DNA of 64,000 bases from Streptomyces dioscori (GCF_003024195.1 NZ_KZ679041.1:558001-622000), one strand, 5' to 3'; counted from the first letter of the stretch, positions 52,548 through 61,588 are shown. The notes: generated from the sequence alone by a model not told the origin. Numbers and translations: made by a program.

Positions 52548-53512
52548 TGGGGCGCTATCTCCTGCGCCGCCTCGCGTTCCTCCTGGTGTCGCTGGCCCTG
52601 GCGAGCGTGGTGCTCTTCGTACTGCTGCGCCTGCTCCCCGGCGACCCGGCCAACGCGCTCACCTCGGTGGGCGCCAGTCCGGAACAGATCGCCGCGGCCC
52701 GCCACTCCATCGGCTCCGACCGTCCGCTGCCCGAACAGTTCACCCACTGGCTCGGGCAGCTGACGAGCGGTGACCTCGGCACGTCCTTCGTCAGCTCGCT
52801 GCCGGTCGGCCCCGAGGTCACCGCCCGCCTGAACGTCACGGTGCCGCTGACCCTGGCCGCGTTCGTCCTGGCCGTCCTCGTCGCCGTACCGGTCGGCTTC
52901 GTGGCCGCGTACAAGCGCCGCACCTGGTACGGGGCGGTGCTCAGCGGGATCTCCCAGCTGGGCATCGCCGTGCCGGTGTTCTGGCTCGGCATGATCCTCA
53001 TCGCCGTGTTCGCGCTGAACGCGGGCTGGCTCCCCTCCGGCGGCTTCCCGCAGGACGGCTGGGACGCACCCGCCGAAGCCGTCCGCTCGCTCGTTCTGCC
53101 GGTGGTCACCATCGCGCTCGTGATGGGCGCCTCCCTGATCCGGTACGTCCGTTCCGCCACCCTCGACGTCCTCGGCAGCGACTATCTGCGCACCGCGCGG
53201 GCTCTGGGCGCGTCCTTCCCGCGGGCCATGTGGCGGCACGGGCTGCGGAACGCCTCCGTCCCCGTGATCTCCATCCTCGGGATCGAACTCGCCTCGACCC
53301 TGCTCGGCGCGGTCGTCGTCGAGTCGGTGTACGCGCTGCCCGGTCTCGGCTCGCTGCTCGCCACCGGTATCGCCCAGCACGACTACCCGGTCGTCCAGGG
53401 CGTCCTCTTCGTCTCGACCCTCGCCGTCCTCCTGATCGGCTTCGCCGCCGACCTGGTCCAGCGGATCATCGACCCGCGACTGCGCGGACGGCTCTCCGGA
53501 GGTGCCCGATGA
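52547..53512 (+). CDS. Peptide ABC transporter permease (DppB type)
   Basis: A 321-residue permease with about six membrane helices and the N-terminal MGRYLLRRLAFLLVSLAL typical of DppB/OppB. The EAA-type cytoplasmic loop is YLRTARALGASFPRAMWRHGL. The ATG overlaps the binding-protein stop (TGATG) and its stop overlaps the next start by ATGA. It pairs with the DppC-type permease to form the channel. Confidence 0.93.
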   Translation: MGRYLLRRLAFLLVSLALASVVLFVLLRLLPGDPANALTSVGASPEQIAAARHSIGSDRPLPEQFTHWLGQLTSGDLGTSFVSSLPVGPEVTARLNVTVPLTLAAFVLAVLVAVPVGFVAAYKRRTWYGAVLSGISQLGIAVPVFWLGMILIAVFALNAGWLPSGGFPQDGWDAPAEAVRSLVLPVVTIALVMGASLIRYVRSATLDVLGSDYLRTARALGASFPRAMWRHGLRNASVPVISILGIELASTLLGAVVVESVYALPGLGSLLATGIAQHDYPVVQGVLFVSTLAVLLIGFAADLVQRIIDPRLRGRLSGGAR

Positions 53513-54390
53513 CCCTGCCGGCCGCTCCGCTCAAGGAGACGGAGCCTTCGAAGGAGACGACGCCGGTCTCGCGCCGACGCCGTTCCGCCACGCTGCTCGC
53601 GGGCTGCTCGCTGACCGCCCTGATCGCGCTGCTCGCCCTCGTCTCGCTCGTCTGGCTGCCCTTCGACACCGACGACACCTCCGGCGGCCGGCTCGCCGGC
53701 CCCGGCGACGGACACCTCCTCGGTACGGACAAGCTGGGCCGGGACCTGCTCACCCAGCTGATGACCGGCGCCCGTATCGCCGTGCAGGCGGGACTCGGCT
53801 CGGTCGCCATCGCCGCGCTCGTCGGAGTCACCCTCGGGGTGCTCGCCGCGTTCGCGCAGGGCTGGCTCGACGACACCCTCGCCGCGTTCCTCGACATCCT
53901 CATCGCTTTCCCGACGCTGCTGCTCGCGATGCTCGTCGTGGCCGCCCGCTCGGCGACCCTCGGCTCCGCGATCCTCGCCATCGGCCTGGCCCAGAGCGCG
54001 GTGGTCGCCCGGCTCGTGCGGATCCTCGTCAAGCGGGTCCTGGCGCGGGACTACATCACCGCCGCCCGGACCTCGGGCACCTCCTGGCCGCGTACGGTCG
54101 CGGCGCACATCCTGCCGAACATCTGGCCCACCCTCGTGGTCAACCTGGCCCTCCAGTTCGGCCTGGCCGTGCTCGCCGAGGCCGGACTGTCCTACCTCGG
54201 CCTCGGCGCCCCGCCGCCCAACGCCTCCTGGGGCCGCATGCTGCAGGAAGCACAGGCCACCTTCACCACCGCACCCGCGGGCGCGCTGGCCCCCGGCATC
54301 CTGCTGGTCGTGCTCGTCGTCGGCGTCAACCTCGTCGCCGACGGACTGCGCGACACCCTCGACCCGGCGACCCGCCGGAGGCGCACATGA
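53509..54390 (+). CDS. Peptide ABC transporter permease (DppC type)
   Basis: A 293-residue permease. After a charged N-terminus and one helix comes HLLGTDKLGRDLLTQLMTGAR, the GTDxxGRD hallmark of DppC/OppC proteins, then the EAA loop DYITAARTSGTSWPRTVAAHI. The ATG at 53509 overlaps the upstream stop (ATGA); a longer open frame upstream is only overlap with dppB. Confidence 0.93.
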   Translation: MTLPAAPLKETEPSKETTPVSRRRRSATLLAGCSLTALIALLALVSLVWLPFDTDDTSGGRLAGPGDGHLLGTDKLGRDLLTQLMTGARIAVQAGLGSVAIAALVGVTLGVLAAFAQGWLDDTLAAFLDILIAFPTLLLAMLVVAARSATLGSAILAIGLAQSAVVARLVRILVKRVLARDYITAARTSGTSWPRTVAAHILPNIWPTLVVNLALQFGLAVLAEAGLSYLGLGAPPPNASWGRMLQEAQATFTTAPAGALAPGILLVVLVVGVNLVADGLRDTLDPATRRRRT

Positions 54391-55211
54391 CCCCCCGAGA
54401 CACTCCCCCCGGTCCCCTCCTCGACGTACGCGGTCTGACCGTGCGCACCGACGACGGGCGCACCCTCGTCGACGACCTCTCCTTCACCGTCGGCGGCGGC
54501 GAACGACTCGGTCTGATCGGCGAGTCCGGTTCCGGCAAGTCCCTGACCACCCTCGCCCTGCTGGGGCTGCTGCCCGACGGCATGACCGCCACCGGCAGCG
54601 TCGAACTGGCCGGTACGCAGATCGTCGGCGCCCCCGAGAAGCGCCTCACCGCCGTACGCGGCCGGGACGCGGCCGTGGTCTTCCAGGAGCCCCTGACCGC
54701 CCTCGACCCGCTGATGCGGATGGGCCGCCAGATCGCCGAGCCGCTGGCCCGCAGGACCGGCCTCAAAGGCCGTGACCTGCGCACCGCCGTCACCGACGCG
54801 CTCGTACGGGTGAGGCTGCCCGAACCCGACCGCATCGCCCACGCCTTCCCGCACGAGATCTCCGGCGGACAGCGCCAGCGGGTCGCCCTCGCCATGGCGC
54901 TGGCCTGCGAACCGAGCCTGCTCATCGCCGACGAACCCACCACCGCGCTCGACGTCTCCGTCCAGGCCGAGATGCTGGACCTGCTCGACACCCTCGTCCG
55001 CGAACGCGAGATGGCCGTGCTGTTCGTCAGCCACGACCTCGCCGTGGTCGCCAAGGTGACCGACCGGGTGCTGGTGCTGAAGGACGGGCGGGCCGTCGAG
55101 GAGGGCCCCGTCCTGGACGTCGTCACCGCGCCGAAGGCCGGGTACACCCGGGCGCTGGTCGCAGGCGCCCGGAAACTGGAGTCCGCCCTGGACCTGAGGA
55201 GCCCGCGATGA
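54387..55211 (+). CDS. Peptide ABC transporter ATP-binding protein (DppD type)
   Basis: A 274-residue ATPase with Walker A GESGSGKS, Q-loop VFQEPLTALDP, signature ISGGQRQRVALAMAL and Walker B LLIADEPTTALDVS, plus the switch histidine in FVSHD. It is joined by ATGA overlaps to the genes on both sides. A typical C-terminal oligopeptide-ATPase extension is short. Confidence 0.93.
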   Translation: MTPRDTPPGPLLDVRGLTVRTDDGRTLVDDLSFTVGGGERLGLIGESGSGKSLTTLALLGLLPDGMTATGSVELAGTQIVGAPEKRLTAVRGRDAAVVFQEPLTALDPLMRMGRQIAEPLARRTGLKGRDLRTAVTDALVRVRLPEPDRIAHAFPHEISGGQRQRVALAMALACEPSLLIADEPTTALDVSVQAEMLDLLDTLVREREMAVLFVSHDLAVVAKVTDRVLVLKDGRAVEEGPVLDVVTAPKAGYTRALVAGARKLESALDLRSPR

Positions 55212-56008
55212 CCCCCGAGCCGAAGCCGACGGACGGGGCGCGGGCGACACCCGTGCTGGAGCTCGCGGACGTGGCCGTACGCTACCGGGGCGCCGCCGCC
55301 GACGTCGTACAGGGTGTGTCCCTGGCCGTCGAGCCGGGGCAGTCGCTGGCCCTGGTGGGGGAGTCCGGCGCCGGCAAGACGACGCTGCTGCGGATCCTGC
55401 TTGGACTCGCCCGTCCCACCGCGGGTACCGTCCGCTTCGACGGCGAGCCGCTCGCCCCGCGCGACCGGCGGCAGATGCGCCGCTTCCGGCGGGGTGTCCA
55501 GTGCGTGTTCCAGGACCCGTACTCCTCCCTCGACCCCAGCCGCCGCGTCGCCGCGATCGTCGCCGAACCACTGCGCTCCCTGGGGCTCGACTCCCGCACG
55601 ACCGCCGCGCCGAAGGTGGCCGCCGCGCTGGAACGGGTCGGGCTGCCGGCCGACGCGGCCTCCCGCTACCCGCACGAGTTCTCCGGCGGCCAGCGACAGC
55701 GCATCGCGATCGCCCGCGCCATCGTGTGCGACCCGCGCGTGCTGCTCGCCGACGAACCCGTGAGCGCGCTCGACGTCACCACCCGGGTCAAGGTCGTCGA
55801 CCTGCTGGCCGAGCTGAAGGAGGAACGGCGGCTGACTCTTGTCATGGTCTCCCACGACCTGTCGGTCGTGGCCTCCCTGTGCGAGCGCACGGCGGTACTG
55901 GAGAGCGGCCGACTCGTCGAACAGGGCGACACCGCGCAGGTGTTGGGTGACCCGGCCCACCCGTACACCCGGCGCCTCATCGACAGCGTGCCGCGGCTGC
56001 CGGTCTGA
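55208..56008 (+). CDS. Peptide ABC transporter ATP-binding protein (DppF type)
   Basis: A 266-residue second ATPase of the peptide importer: Walker A GESGAGKTT, Q-loop VFQDPYSSLDPSR, signature FSGGQRQRIAIARA and Walker B VLLADEPVSALDV. The C-terminal HPYTRRLIDSVPRLPV is typical of oligopeptide transporter ATPases. It overlaps the upstream gene by ATGA and ends the five-gene operon. Confidence 0.93.
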   Translation: MTPEPKPTDGARATPVLELADVAVRYRGAAADVVQGVSLAVEPGQSLALVGESGAGKTTLLRILLGLARPTAGTVRFDGEPLAPRDRRQMRRFRRGVQCVFQDPYSSLDPSRRVAAIVAEPLRSLGLDSRTTAAPKVAAALERVGLPADAASRYPHEFSGGQRQRIAIARAIVCDPRVLLADEPVSALDVTTRVKVVDLLAELKEERRLTLVMVSHDLSVVASLCERTAVLESGRLVEQGDTAQVLGDPAHPYTRRLIDSVPRLPV

Positions 56009-56064
56009 AGGGCGCCCTTCCTGTGAGCCTCGGCGTCGGGCCCGTGCGAGCACGAGGGTGTGGC

Positions 56065-56070
56065 TAGACT
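56065..56070 (+). promoter_or_regulatory. Putative -10 box for a leaderless transcript
   Basis: TAGACT lies nine bases upstream of the ATG at 56079, the distance expected when transcription starts at or near the start codon. The -35 region is poor. It would drive the small ORF and the envelope glycosyltransferase gene. Confidence 0.45.
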
Positions 56071-56078
56071 CGCGCCCC

Positions 56079-56201
56079 ATGCTTAGCCCCATGCGTGACT
56101 CCGGCCCCACCAACCCGTGGCAGCAGCCCCCTTCCGGCGCGACGGCCACCGACGCCGGGGAGGGCAGAAGGGCGGCCGGGGGGAGGGGCGGCGCCGGGTG
56201 A
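56079..56201 (+). CDS. Small ORF (40 codons) coupled to deacetylase-glycosyltransferase gene
   Basis: An ORF with ATG at 56079 (or 56091) whose TGA overlaps a GTG at 56198 in another frame (GTGA). The product begins MLSPMRDSGPTNPWQQ and ends Gly/Arg/Ala-rich. It has no ribosome site but a -10-like TAGACT just upstream, which suggests leaderless translation. It may couple translation into the next gene, or it may be the true N-terminus displaced by a frameshift. Confidence 0.45.
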   Translation: MLSPMRDSGPTNPWQQPPSGATATDAGEGRRAAGGRGGAG

Positions 56202-58276
56202 GGGCCCGGCACAAACAGTCCCGCGATCCGCGAGGGCACTGGCTGCTGCTGATACTCGTCCTGCCCGCGATGTTCGCGGCCCTCCTCTTCGAGGGCTGGA
56301 CCGACCACGAGGTCGACGCCGCCGACACGCGGTCTCCCTGCACCTCGCCCGTACCCGACGCCGTGGCCCGCGGCGGCCCCGTCATCGGCATCAACCGCAA
56401 CGGCGTACAGAGCGCCTCCATGCCCGCCCGTACCGTCGCGCTCACCTTCGACGGCGGCCCCGACCCCGTCTGGACCCCGCGCCTGCTCGGCCTGCTGAAG
56501 AAGCACCGGGCCCGCGCCACCTTCTTCCTCCTGGGATCCCAGGCGGCCCGCCATCCGGACCTCGTACGGCGGATCCGCGCCGAGGGCCACGAGATCGGCT
56601 CCAACACCTACACCGGAGCCGTCCTTGGCGAGACGTCCGCCCTCCGCTTCACCGCCGAACTCGACCTGACGCAGAGCGTGTTGGCGGGCACCGCCGACCT
56701 GCGCACCAATCTGCTGCGGATGCCGCGGACCACCTCGCCCGACACCCTGTGCGGCCGTGAATGGGCGGCGGCCCGGCGCGCCACCGCCCAGGGCTATGTG
56801 CTGGTCGCCGCCGACAAGGCGTCCCGCAAGCCGGCACAGGGCATGGTCCGCCAGTTCAGCCAGACGGCGACCGCGTACCGGGAGACCGAGAAGCTGCTCC
56901 GCAACCCCGGTGTCGACCGCTTCACCACCGTGTCGGCCGGGGCCCGACTGGTCCCGTACCAAGAGGTGTCGACCGTCGAGCGCTGGAGCGGCACGGCCCT
57001 GATCAGGACCGCCTGGCTGGGGCGCGCCTTCTCGCAGGCGATGACCTGGACGCTCGGCATCGCCGGGGCCCTCGGCGTGCTGCGGCTGCTCCTGCTCGTC
57101 CACTTCGCCCGCGCCCATGTGCGCCGCCTCGAACGCTCCCGGCCCGGCGCGCCCTGGCTGCGGGAGGTGACGGAACCGGTCACCGTGCTCGTCCCCGCCT
57201 ACAACGAGGAGGCCGGCATCGAGGCCACCCTGCGCTCCCTGCTCGCCTCCGACTACCCACGGCTCCAGATCGTCGTGATCGACGACGGCTCCACCGACCG
57301 CACGGCCGAACTCGCCGAAGGCGTCGGTGACCCCCGGGTGCTGGTGATCCGCAAGACCAACGCGGGCAAGGCCGCCGCCCTCAACACCGGCCTGGAGTAC
57401 GCCAGTCACGACATCCTCGTGATGGTGGACGCCGACACCGTCTTCGAACCGGACGCCGTCCACCACCTCGTCCAGCCGCTCGCCCACCCGGCCGTCGGCG
57501 CGGTCAGCGGCAACACCAAGGTCGGCAACCGGCGGGGCCTGCTCGCCAAGTGGCAGCACCTGGAGTACTGCTTCGGCTTCAACCTCGACCGCCGGATGTT
57601 CGAGGTGCTGGAGTGCATGACCACCGTGCCCGGCGCCATCGGTGCCTTCCGCCGGGACGCACTGGCCGGCGTCGGCGGAGTCAGCGACGACACCCTCGCC
57701 GAGGACACCGACCTCACGATGGCCCTGTGGCGGGCCGGCTGGCGCGTCCTCTACGAGGAGTCCGCCGTCGCCTGGACCGAAGTACCCACCTCTCTGCGGC
57801 AGTTGTGGCGCCAGCGCTACCGCTGGTGCTTCGGCACGATCCAGGCCATGTGGAAGCACCGCGGCGCCGTCCTGGAGACGGGCGTGGCCGGACGCTTCGG
57901 CCGGCGCGGACTCACCTACCTCGCGATCTTCCAGGTCGCCCTCCCGCTCCTCGCCCCGGTCATCGACGTGTTCGCCCTGTACGGCGTGCTGTTCCTCGAC
58001 CCGTTCGGCTCGGCCGCGGTGTGGTTCGCCTTCATGGGCGTCCAACTGCTCTGCGCCGGTTACGCGTTGAGGCTCGACGGGGAGCGCGTACGGACCCTGT
58101 GGTGGATGCCGTTCCAACTCGTCGTCTACCGGCAGCTGATGTATCTCGTCGTCATCCAGTCCGTGGTCGCCGTGCTGCTCGGCAGCCGGCTGAAGTGGCA
58201 GATCATGAAGCGTTCCGGCACCGCCGCTGAACAGATCGGCGACCCCGCCCCGTATAAGAGCGTGCCCATGAGATGA
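56198..58276 (+). CDS. Bifunctional polysaccharide deacetylase/glycosyltransferase family 2 membrane protein
   Basis: A 692-residue membrane protein. A first helix (HWLLLILVLPAMFAALLFEG) leads to an external NodB-type deacetylase domain (TVALTFDGGPDPVWTPRLL, ATFFLLGSQAARHPDLV), though the metal site seems altered (EIGSNTYT instead of an H-x3-H motif). A second helix precedes a GT2 glycosyltransferase domain (VLVPAYNEEAGIEATLRSLL, VDADTVFEPDA, EDTDLTMALWRAGW, QRYRWCFG) with QxxRW and C-terminal helices. It probably makes or exports a polysaccharide. GTG at 56198 with GGGGAGGGG upstream is preferred to GTG 56117, whose extra 27 residues are Arg/Gly-rich. Confidence 0.87.
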   Translation: MRARHKQSRDPRGHWLLLILVLPAMFAALLFEGWTDHEVDAADTRSPCTSPVPDAVARGGPVIGINRNGVQSASMPARTVALTFDGGPDPVWTPRLLGLLKKHRARATFFLLGSQAARHPDLVRRIRAEGHEIGSNTYTGAVLGETSALRFTAELDLTQSVLAGTADLRTNLLRMPRTTSPDTLCGREWAAARRATAQGYVLVAADKASRKPAQGMVRQFSQTATAYRETEKLLRNPGVDRFTTVSAGARLVPYQEVSTVERWSGTALIRTAWLGRAFSQAMTWTLGIAGALGVLRLLLLVHFARAHVRRLERSRPGAPWLREVTEPVTVLVPAYNEEAGIEATLRSLLASDYPRLQIVVIDDGSTDRTAELAEGVGDPRVLVIRKTNAGKAAALNTGLEYASHDILVMVDADTVFEPDAVHHLVQPLAHPAVGAVSGNTKVGNRRGLLAKWQHLEYCFGFNLDRRMFEVLECMTTVPGAIGAFRRDALAGVGGVSDDTLAEDTDLTMALWRAGWRVLYEESAVAWTEVPTSLRQLWRQRYRWCFGTIQAMWKHRGAVLETGVAGRFGRRGLTYLAIFQVALPLLAPVIDVFALYGVLFLDPFGSAAVWFAFMGVQLLCAGYALRLDGERVRTLWWMPFQLVVYRQLMYLVVIQSVVAVLLGSRLKWQIMKRSGTAAEQIGDPAPYKSVPMR

Positions 58277-58321
58277 CCCCGCGACGGGGTGCCCCCAGGA
58301 GTCGAAGGACTGGACAGGCGG

Positions 58322-59539
58322 ATGAACGACCGGACCGACCACGGGACCGGCCACGGGTCGTGGTCGGGGCGCGGGAGCGGCGCTCCGACCTCGACCCGTA
58401 CGGCACCACTGCCCGGCATGCCCTCACCGGCCACCCCGGGCCGTACGCACGACGGCCGTACGCACGACGGCCGCGCGGGCGACGGCCGTGCGGACCACGG
58501 GAGCCGGCCCCGCCGGAGCGCACCGGGCGGCAGATCCCCGAAACCCCGCCCCACCCGGCGCCGCAGAGCCGTGCGGCTGGCCGTCCTGCTGCTCGCCGCG
58601 CTGGTCGTGTCCTCCGTCGGCACCTATGTGTGGGCCGACACCACACTCGACCAGGAGGTCGACCTCGGCGCGCTCCCGGACCGCGCACCGGCCGGGAAGG
58701 GCACCAACTACCTCATCGTGGGCTCCGACAGCCGGGCGGGCCTGTCCGAACAGGCCAGGAAGGACCTGCGCACCGGCTCGGCCGAGGGCCGCCGCACCGA
58801 CTCGATGATCCTGCTGCACACCGGCGCCCACGGCACCACCATGCTGAGCCTGCCGCGCGACTCCTGGGTGACCGTCCCGTCGTACGTCCGCCCGGAGACC
58901 GGCCGCAGCTATCGCGCCGAGCCGGACAAACTCAACGCCGCGTTCTCCCTCGGCGGCCCCGATCTGCTCGTACGGGCCGTGGAGAGCAACACCGGGCTGC
59001 GCGTCGACCACTACGCGGAGATCGGCTTCGCGGGCTTCGTCGGCGTGGTGGACGCGGTCGGCGGCGTGGACATGTGCCTGGACCGGGACGTCAAGGACCC
59101 CAACTCGGGCGCGGATCTGCACAAGGGCTGCCAGACCCTCGACGGCTCCGAGGCGCTGGCGTTCGTCCGGCAGCGCAAGCAGGAGGCCCAGGGCGACCTG
59201 GGCCGTACCCGCAACCAGCAGAAGTTCCTGACCGCCCTCGCGCAGAAGGCGGTCACCCCCGGGACCCTCCTCAACCCGGCCCGGTCCTTCCCGACCCTCG
59301 ACGCGGGCCTGGACACGCTGGTGGTCGACAAGGACACGGGCCTGCGGGACCTCATGACACTGTTCCGCGCGATGCGGGGTGTCACGGCGGGCGGCGGCCG
59401 TCAGCTCAACGTGCCGGTGTCCGACCCCGCGCTCGCCACCTCCAAGGGCAGCGCCGTGCAGTGGGACGACCGCCGCGCGCGGACCCTCTTCACCGAGCTG
59501 AGGGACGACCGCCCGGTGACGCTCCCGAAGGAGAAGTGA
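58322..59539 (+). CDS. LytR-CpsA-Psr (LCP) family cell-wall glycopolymer ligase
   Basis: A 405-residue membrane-anchored LCP protein. A long Arg/Gly/His/Asp-rich cytoplasmic tail (about 75 residues) precedes one helix (AVRLAVLLLAALVVSSVGTY), then the external LCP domain with YLIVGSDSRAG, RRTDSMILLHT, SLPRDSWVTVP, DKLNAAFSLGGPDL and GFVGVVDAVGGVDM, and GDLGRTRNQQKF; conserved Arg and Asp residues bind polyprenyl pyrophosphate. It attaches glycopolymers to peptidoglycan. The ATG at 58322 has AGGCGG nearby; GTG 58289 is an alternative. It follows the deacetylase-glycosyltransferase gene and overlaps the next gene's 3' end by 50 bp. Confidence 0.9.
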   Translation: MNDRTDHGTGHGSWSGRGSGAPTSTRTAPLPGMPSPATPGRTHDGRTHDGRAGDGRADHGSRPRRSAPGGRSPKPRPTRRRRAVRLAVLLLAALVVSSVGTYVWADTTLDQEVDLGALPDRAPAGKGTNYLIVGSDSRAGLSEQARKDLRTGSAEGRRTDSMILLHTGAHGTTMLSLPRDSWVTVPSYVRPETGRSYRAEPDKLNAAFSLGGPDLLVRAVESNTGLRVDHYAEIGFAGFVGVVDAVGGVDMCLDRDVKDPNSGADLHKGCQTLDGSEALAFVRQRKQEAQGDLGRTRNQQKFLTALAQKAVTPGTLLNPARSFPTLDAGLDTLVVDKDTGLRDLMTLFRAMRGVTAGGGRQLNVPVSDPALATSKGSAVQWDDRRARTLFTELRDDRPVTLPKEK

Positions 59540-60752
59540 GTACGTTCTCCGCCGCCGTGTCCTTCGGCGCCGGGGGAAGCACCGGAGCCGGCGGAAGCGC
59601 GGCGGCCGGGATCTCGACTGCGTGCGGGTACACGGCCGACCGCTTCTGGAAGGAGAGGATCTTCGGGTTCAGGACGACACCGTCGCGGATCTCGATGGCG
59701 TTCTTGACCGTGGCGTCACCGTCCCAGGCCGCCGGGCCGCTCAGCACCTTGCGCAGATACGGCAGGAGCGCCTCGCTGATCTCCCAGGTGGCCGAGTTCC
59801 ACAGGTGCGACGGGCTGTGGTCCACGCCGTAGTAGTGGCAGCCGGTGCCCACCGCGGGCATCGGGTCCTCGAAGGTGGTCGGCCGCGCCCACTCGAAGCC
59901 CATGCCCTCGTCGCAGGAGACGTCCACGAAGAAGGTGCCCGGCTCGAACAGGGCCAGTTCCTCGTCGGTGACGAAGGTGAGCGGCGCGTCGGTGTCCTGC
60001 CTTATGCAGTTGACGATCACGTCGAACCCGGCCAGATACTCCGCGAGCGGCACGGGACCGAGCCCGGTGAGCGCCTCAAGGCGGGACGGGTCGTCCTCGC
60101 GCTCGGCGAAGTGGCCCATCACGACCGACGGCATCGGCGAGGCGACCGCCGCGGCGGCACGCTGGGTCAGCACCGTGACGTCGGAGATCCCCATGGCGCC
60201 CAGACCCGTCACCGCGCCGCGTGCGGTGGCCCCGAAACTGATGACCACCGCGCGCATCCGGCGGCCGTAACTGCCGGTCAGGCCGCCGAGCTGCAGGGCG
60301 TGCAGCACCGAGCAGTAGCCGGCCAGTTCGTTGTTCTTGTGGAACACATGGACGCTGAAGGCGCCGGTGGAGGTCCAGTGGTTCATGGCCTCCCAGGCGA
60401 TGAGGCTGAGCTGCCGGTCGATGGCGAGCTGCGTCATCCGCTCGTCCTGCACGCAGTGCGGCCAGCCCCACAGGACCTGGCCCTGGCGCAGCTGGGCCAC
60501 GTCCTCGTGCATCGGCTTGGGCAGCAGGAGCACATCGCACTCGTCGAGGAGCTGCTCGCGGGAGCGCAGTCCGCCCACCAGGGGCCGCAGCGCGTCGTCA
60601 CCGACGCCGAACCGGCCGCCGTACCCCTCCTCAAGGAAGATCTTCGCGCGTACGTCGGGAGCGATCCGGTCGAGGTGACCGGGGTGCAGCGGCAGCCGGA
60701 ACTCGTTCTCCTTGAGGGAGGAGGCGAGTACTCCGAGACTCAACAGACTCAT
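59490..60752 (-). CDS. N5-(carboxyethyl)ornithine synthase-like dehydrogenase
   Basis: A 420-residue NAD(P)-dependent enzyme of the alanine dehydrogenase/transhydrogenase superfamily closest in character to N5-(carboxyethyl)ornithine synthase, which condenses pyruvate with ornithine. The N-terminus LGVLASSLKENEFRLPLHP, the segment FHKNNELAGYCSVLHALQL and the nucleotide fold RRMRAVVISFGATARGAVTGL are typical. The ATG at 60752 follows GAAGGA. The last 40 residues are Pro/Ala-rich, and the final 50 bp overlap the end of the LCP gene on the other strand, so the tail is probably an extension beyond the conserved core. Confidence 0.82.
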   Translation of the reverse strand: MSLLSLGVLASSLKENEFRLPLHPGHLDRIAPDVRAKIFLEEGYGGRFGVGDDALRPLVGGLRSREQLLDECDVLLLPKPMHEDVAQLRQGQVLWGWPHCVQDERMTQLAIDRQLSLIAWEAMNHWTSTGAFSVHVFHKNNELAGYCSVLHALQLGGLTGSYGRRMRAVVISFGATARGAVTGLGAMGISDVTVLTQRAAAAVASPMPSVVMGHFAEREDDPSRLEALTGLGPVPLAEYLAGFDVIVNCIRQDTDAPLTFVTDEELALFEPGTFFVDVSCDEGMGFEWARPTTFEDPMPAVGTGCHYYGVDHSPSHLWNSATWEISEALLPYLRKVLSGPAAWDGDATVKNAIEIRDGVVLNPKILSFQKRSAVYPHAVEIPAAALPPAPVLPPAPKDTAAENVLTSPSGASPGGRPSAR

Positions 60753-60781
60753 GCGCGTCGTCCTTCTATTTCGTTGTCATG

Positions 60782-60845
60782 GTGCTGGTTCGATCGTCGT
60801 GCCGGCTCGATCGTTGTGCTGGTCAGCTCGTCGTGCTGGGTCCGG
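60782..60845. repeat. 17-bp tandem repeat upstream of the ornithine synthase-like gene
   Basis: Three and a half imperfect copies of GTGCTGGTTCGATCGTC lie just upstream of the minus-strand start at 60752. They occupy part of the 545-bp gene-free stretch 60753-61297, whose remainder (60846-61297) shows no supported gene and probably holds the cold-shock promoter and leader. Confidence 0.75.
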
Positions 60846-61297
60846 GGTGTGCAACGCCGGACCGGCCGTGCACGGGGCTCCTGAATGCCCGAGGGGCGTC
60901 CGCAGAGTCGGGGGGAGTCGCTAGCGGAGGGTGCGGAAAGGGCGGGTGAGAAAGGGGCTGCGGGAGACGGCGGGACGGTACGAGCCAGAAGGCATCGTGC
61001 GGCTCATTTCCGGCCGGAATCGTGCTGCGTCGGCCATTGCCGTTCTCCGAGTGCGACGCCGAAACGGATGACGGCATACGAGGTGCGCCCGGTGCCGCAA
61101 CCGTACTCCCTTCCGCACGGGGCGCCGACCTGCCGGGAAGGGGCCGAAGCCGGGCTCCTGGGCTTTTTCGCCCATCGGGAACGTATCCGGCACACCGGGC
61201 GTTGTAGAGAGTGGTTGTAGTTGAAGTTCGCGAAACTCTTTTCGACGGTTTTCTTCGACAGCTGGCCCCCAGCATCTCGACTCGAAGGAGACATCAC

Positions 61298-61501
61298 ATG
61301 GCTCTTGGAACAGTGAAGTGGTTCAACGCGGAGAAGGGCTTCGGCTTCATCGCCCCCGATGAGGGCGGCGACGACATCTTCGTGCACCACTCGGCCATCG
61401 ACTCCGACGGGTTCCGCTCCCTGGAGGAGAACCAGAAGGTGGAGTACACGGCCAGTCAGGGTCCCAAGGGACTGCAGGCGGACCAGGTCCGCGCGCTCTG
61501 A
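61298..61501 (+). CDS. Cold-shock protein (CspA family)
   Basis: A 67-residue single cold-shock domain that binds single-stranded RNA or DNA. RNP1 reads KGFGFIAP and RNP2 DIFVHHSAI; the start [17 protein letters not shown] and end [10 protein letters not shown] are family standard. A strong GAAGGAG precedes the ATG at 61298. A long untranslated leader, common for such genes, is possible in the spacer upstream. Confidence 0.96.
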   Translation: MALGTVKWFNAEKGFGFIAPDEGGDDIFVHHSAIDSDGFRSLEENQKVEYTASQGPKGLQADQVRAL

Positions 61502-61558
61502 GGAGCCGCCTTCCCGCGCCCCGTCCCTGAGCCTTCTTCACCCGAGGCAGGCCCTTCC

Positions 61559-61588
61559 CGAGGCAGGCCCGTACGCGGGCCTGCCTCG
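61559..61588 (+). terminator. Perfect 12-bp hairpin after cold-shock gene
   Basis: CGAGGCAGGCCC (61559-61570) pairs exactly with GGGCCTGCCTCG (61577-61588) around GTACGC. A direct copy of the left arm (CCGAGGCAGGCCC) lies just before it at about 61542-61554. Confidence 0.82.

Noticed and set aside
54326..58354. A 1342-codon minus-strand open frame opposite the peptide transporter and glycosyltransferase genes
   Set aside because: It is an antisense shadow typical of high-GC DNA; the plus strand carries clear families throughout and the minus translation shows no domain.
60885..61220. A 111-codon frame between the ornithine synthase-like and cold-shock genes
   Set aside because: No ribosome site, biased composition and no resemblance to a family; left as non-coding.
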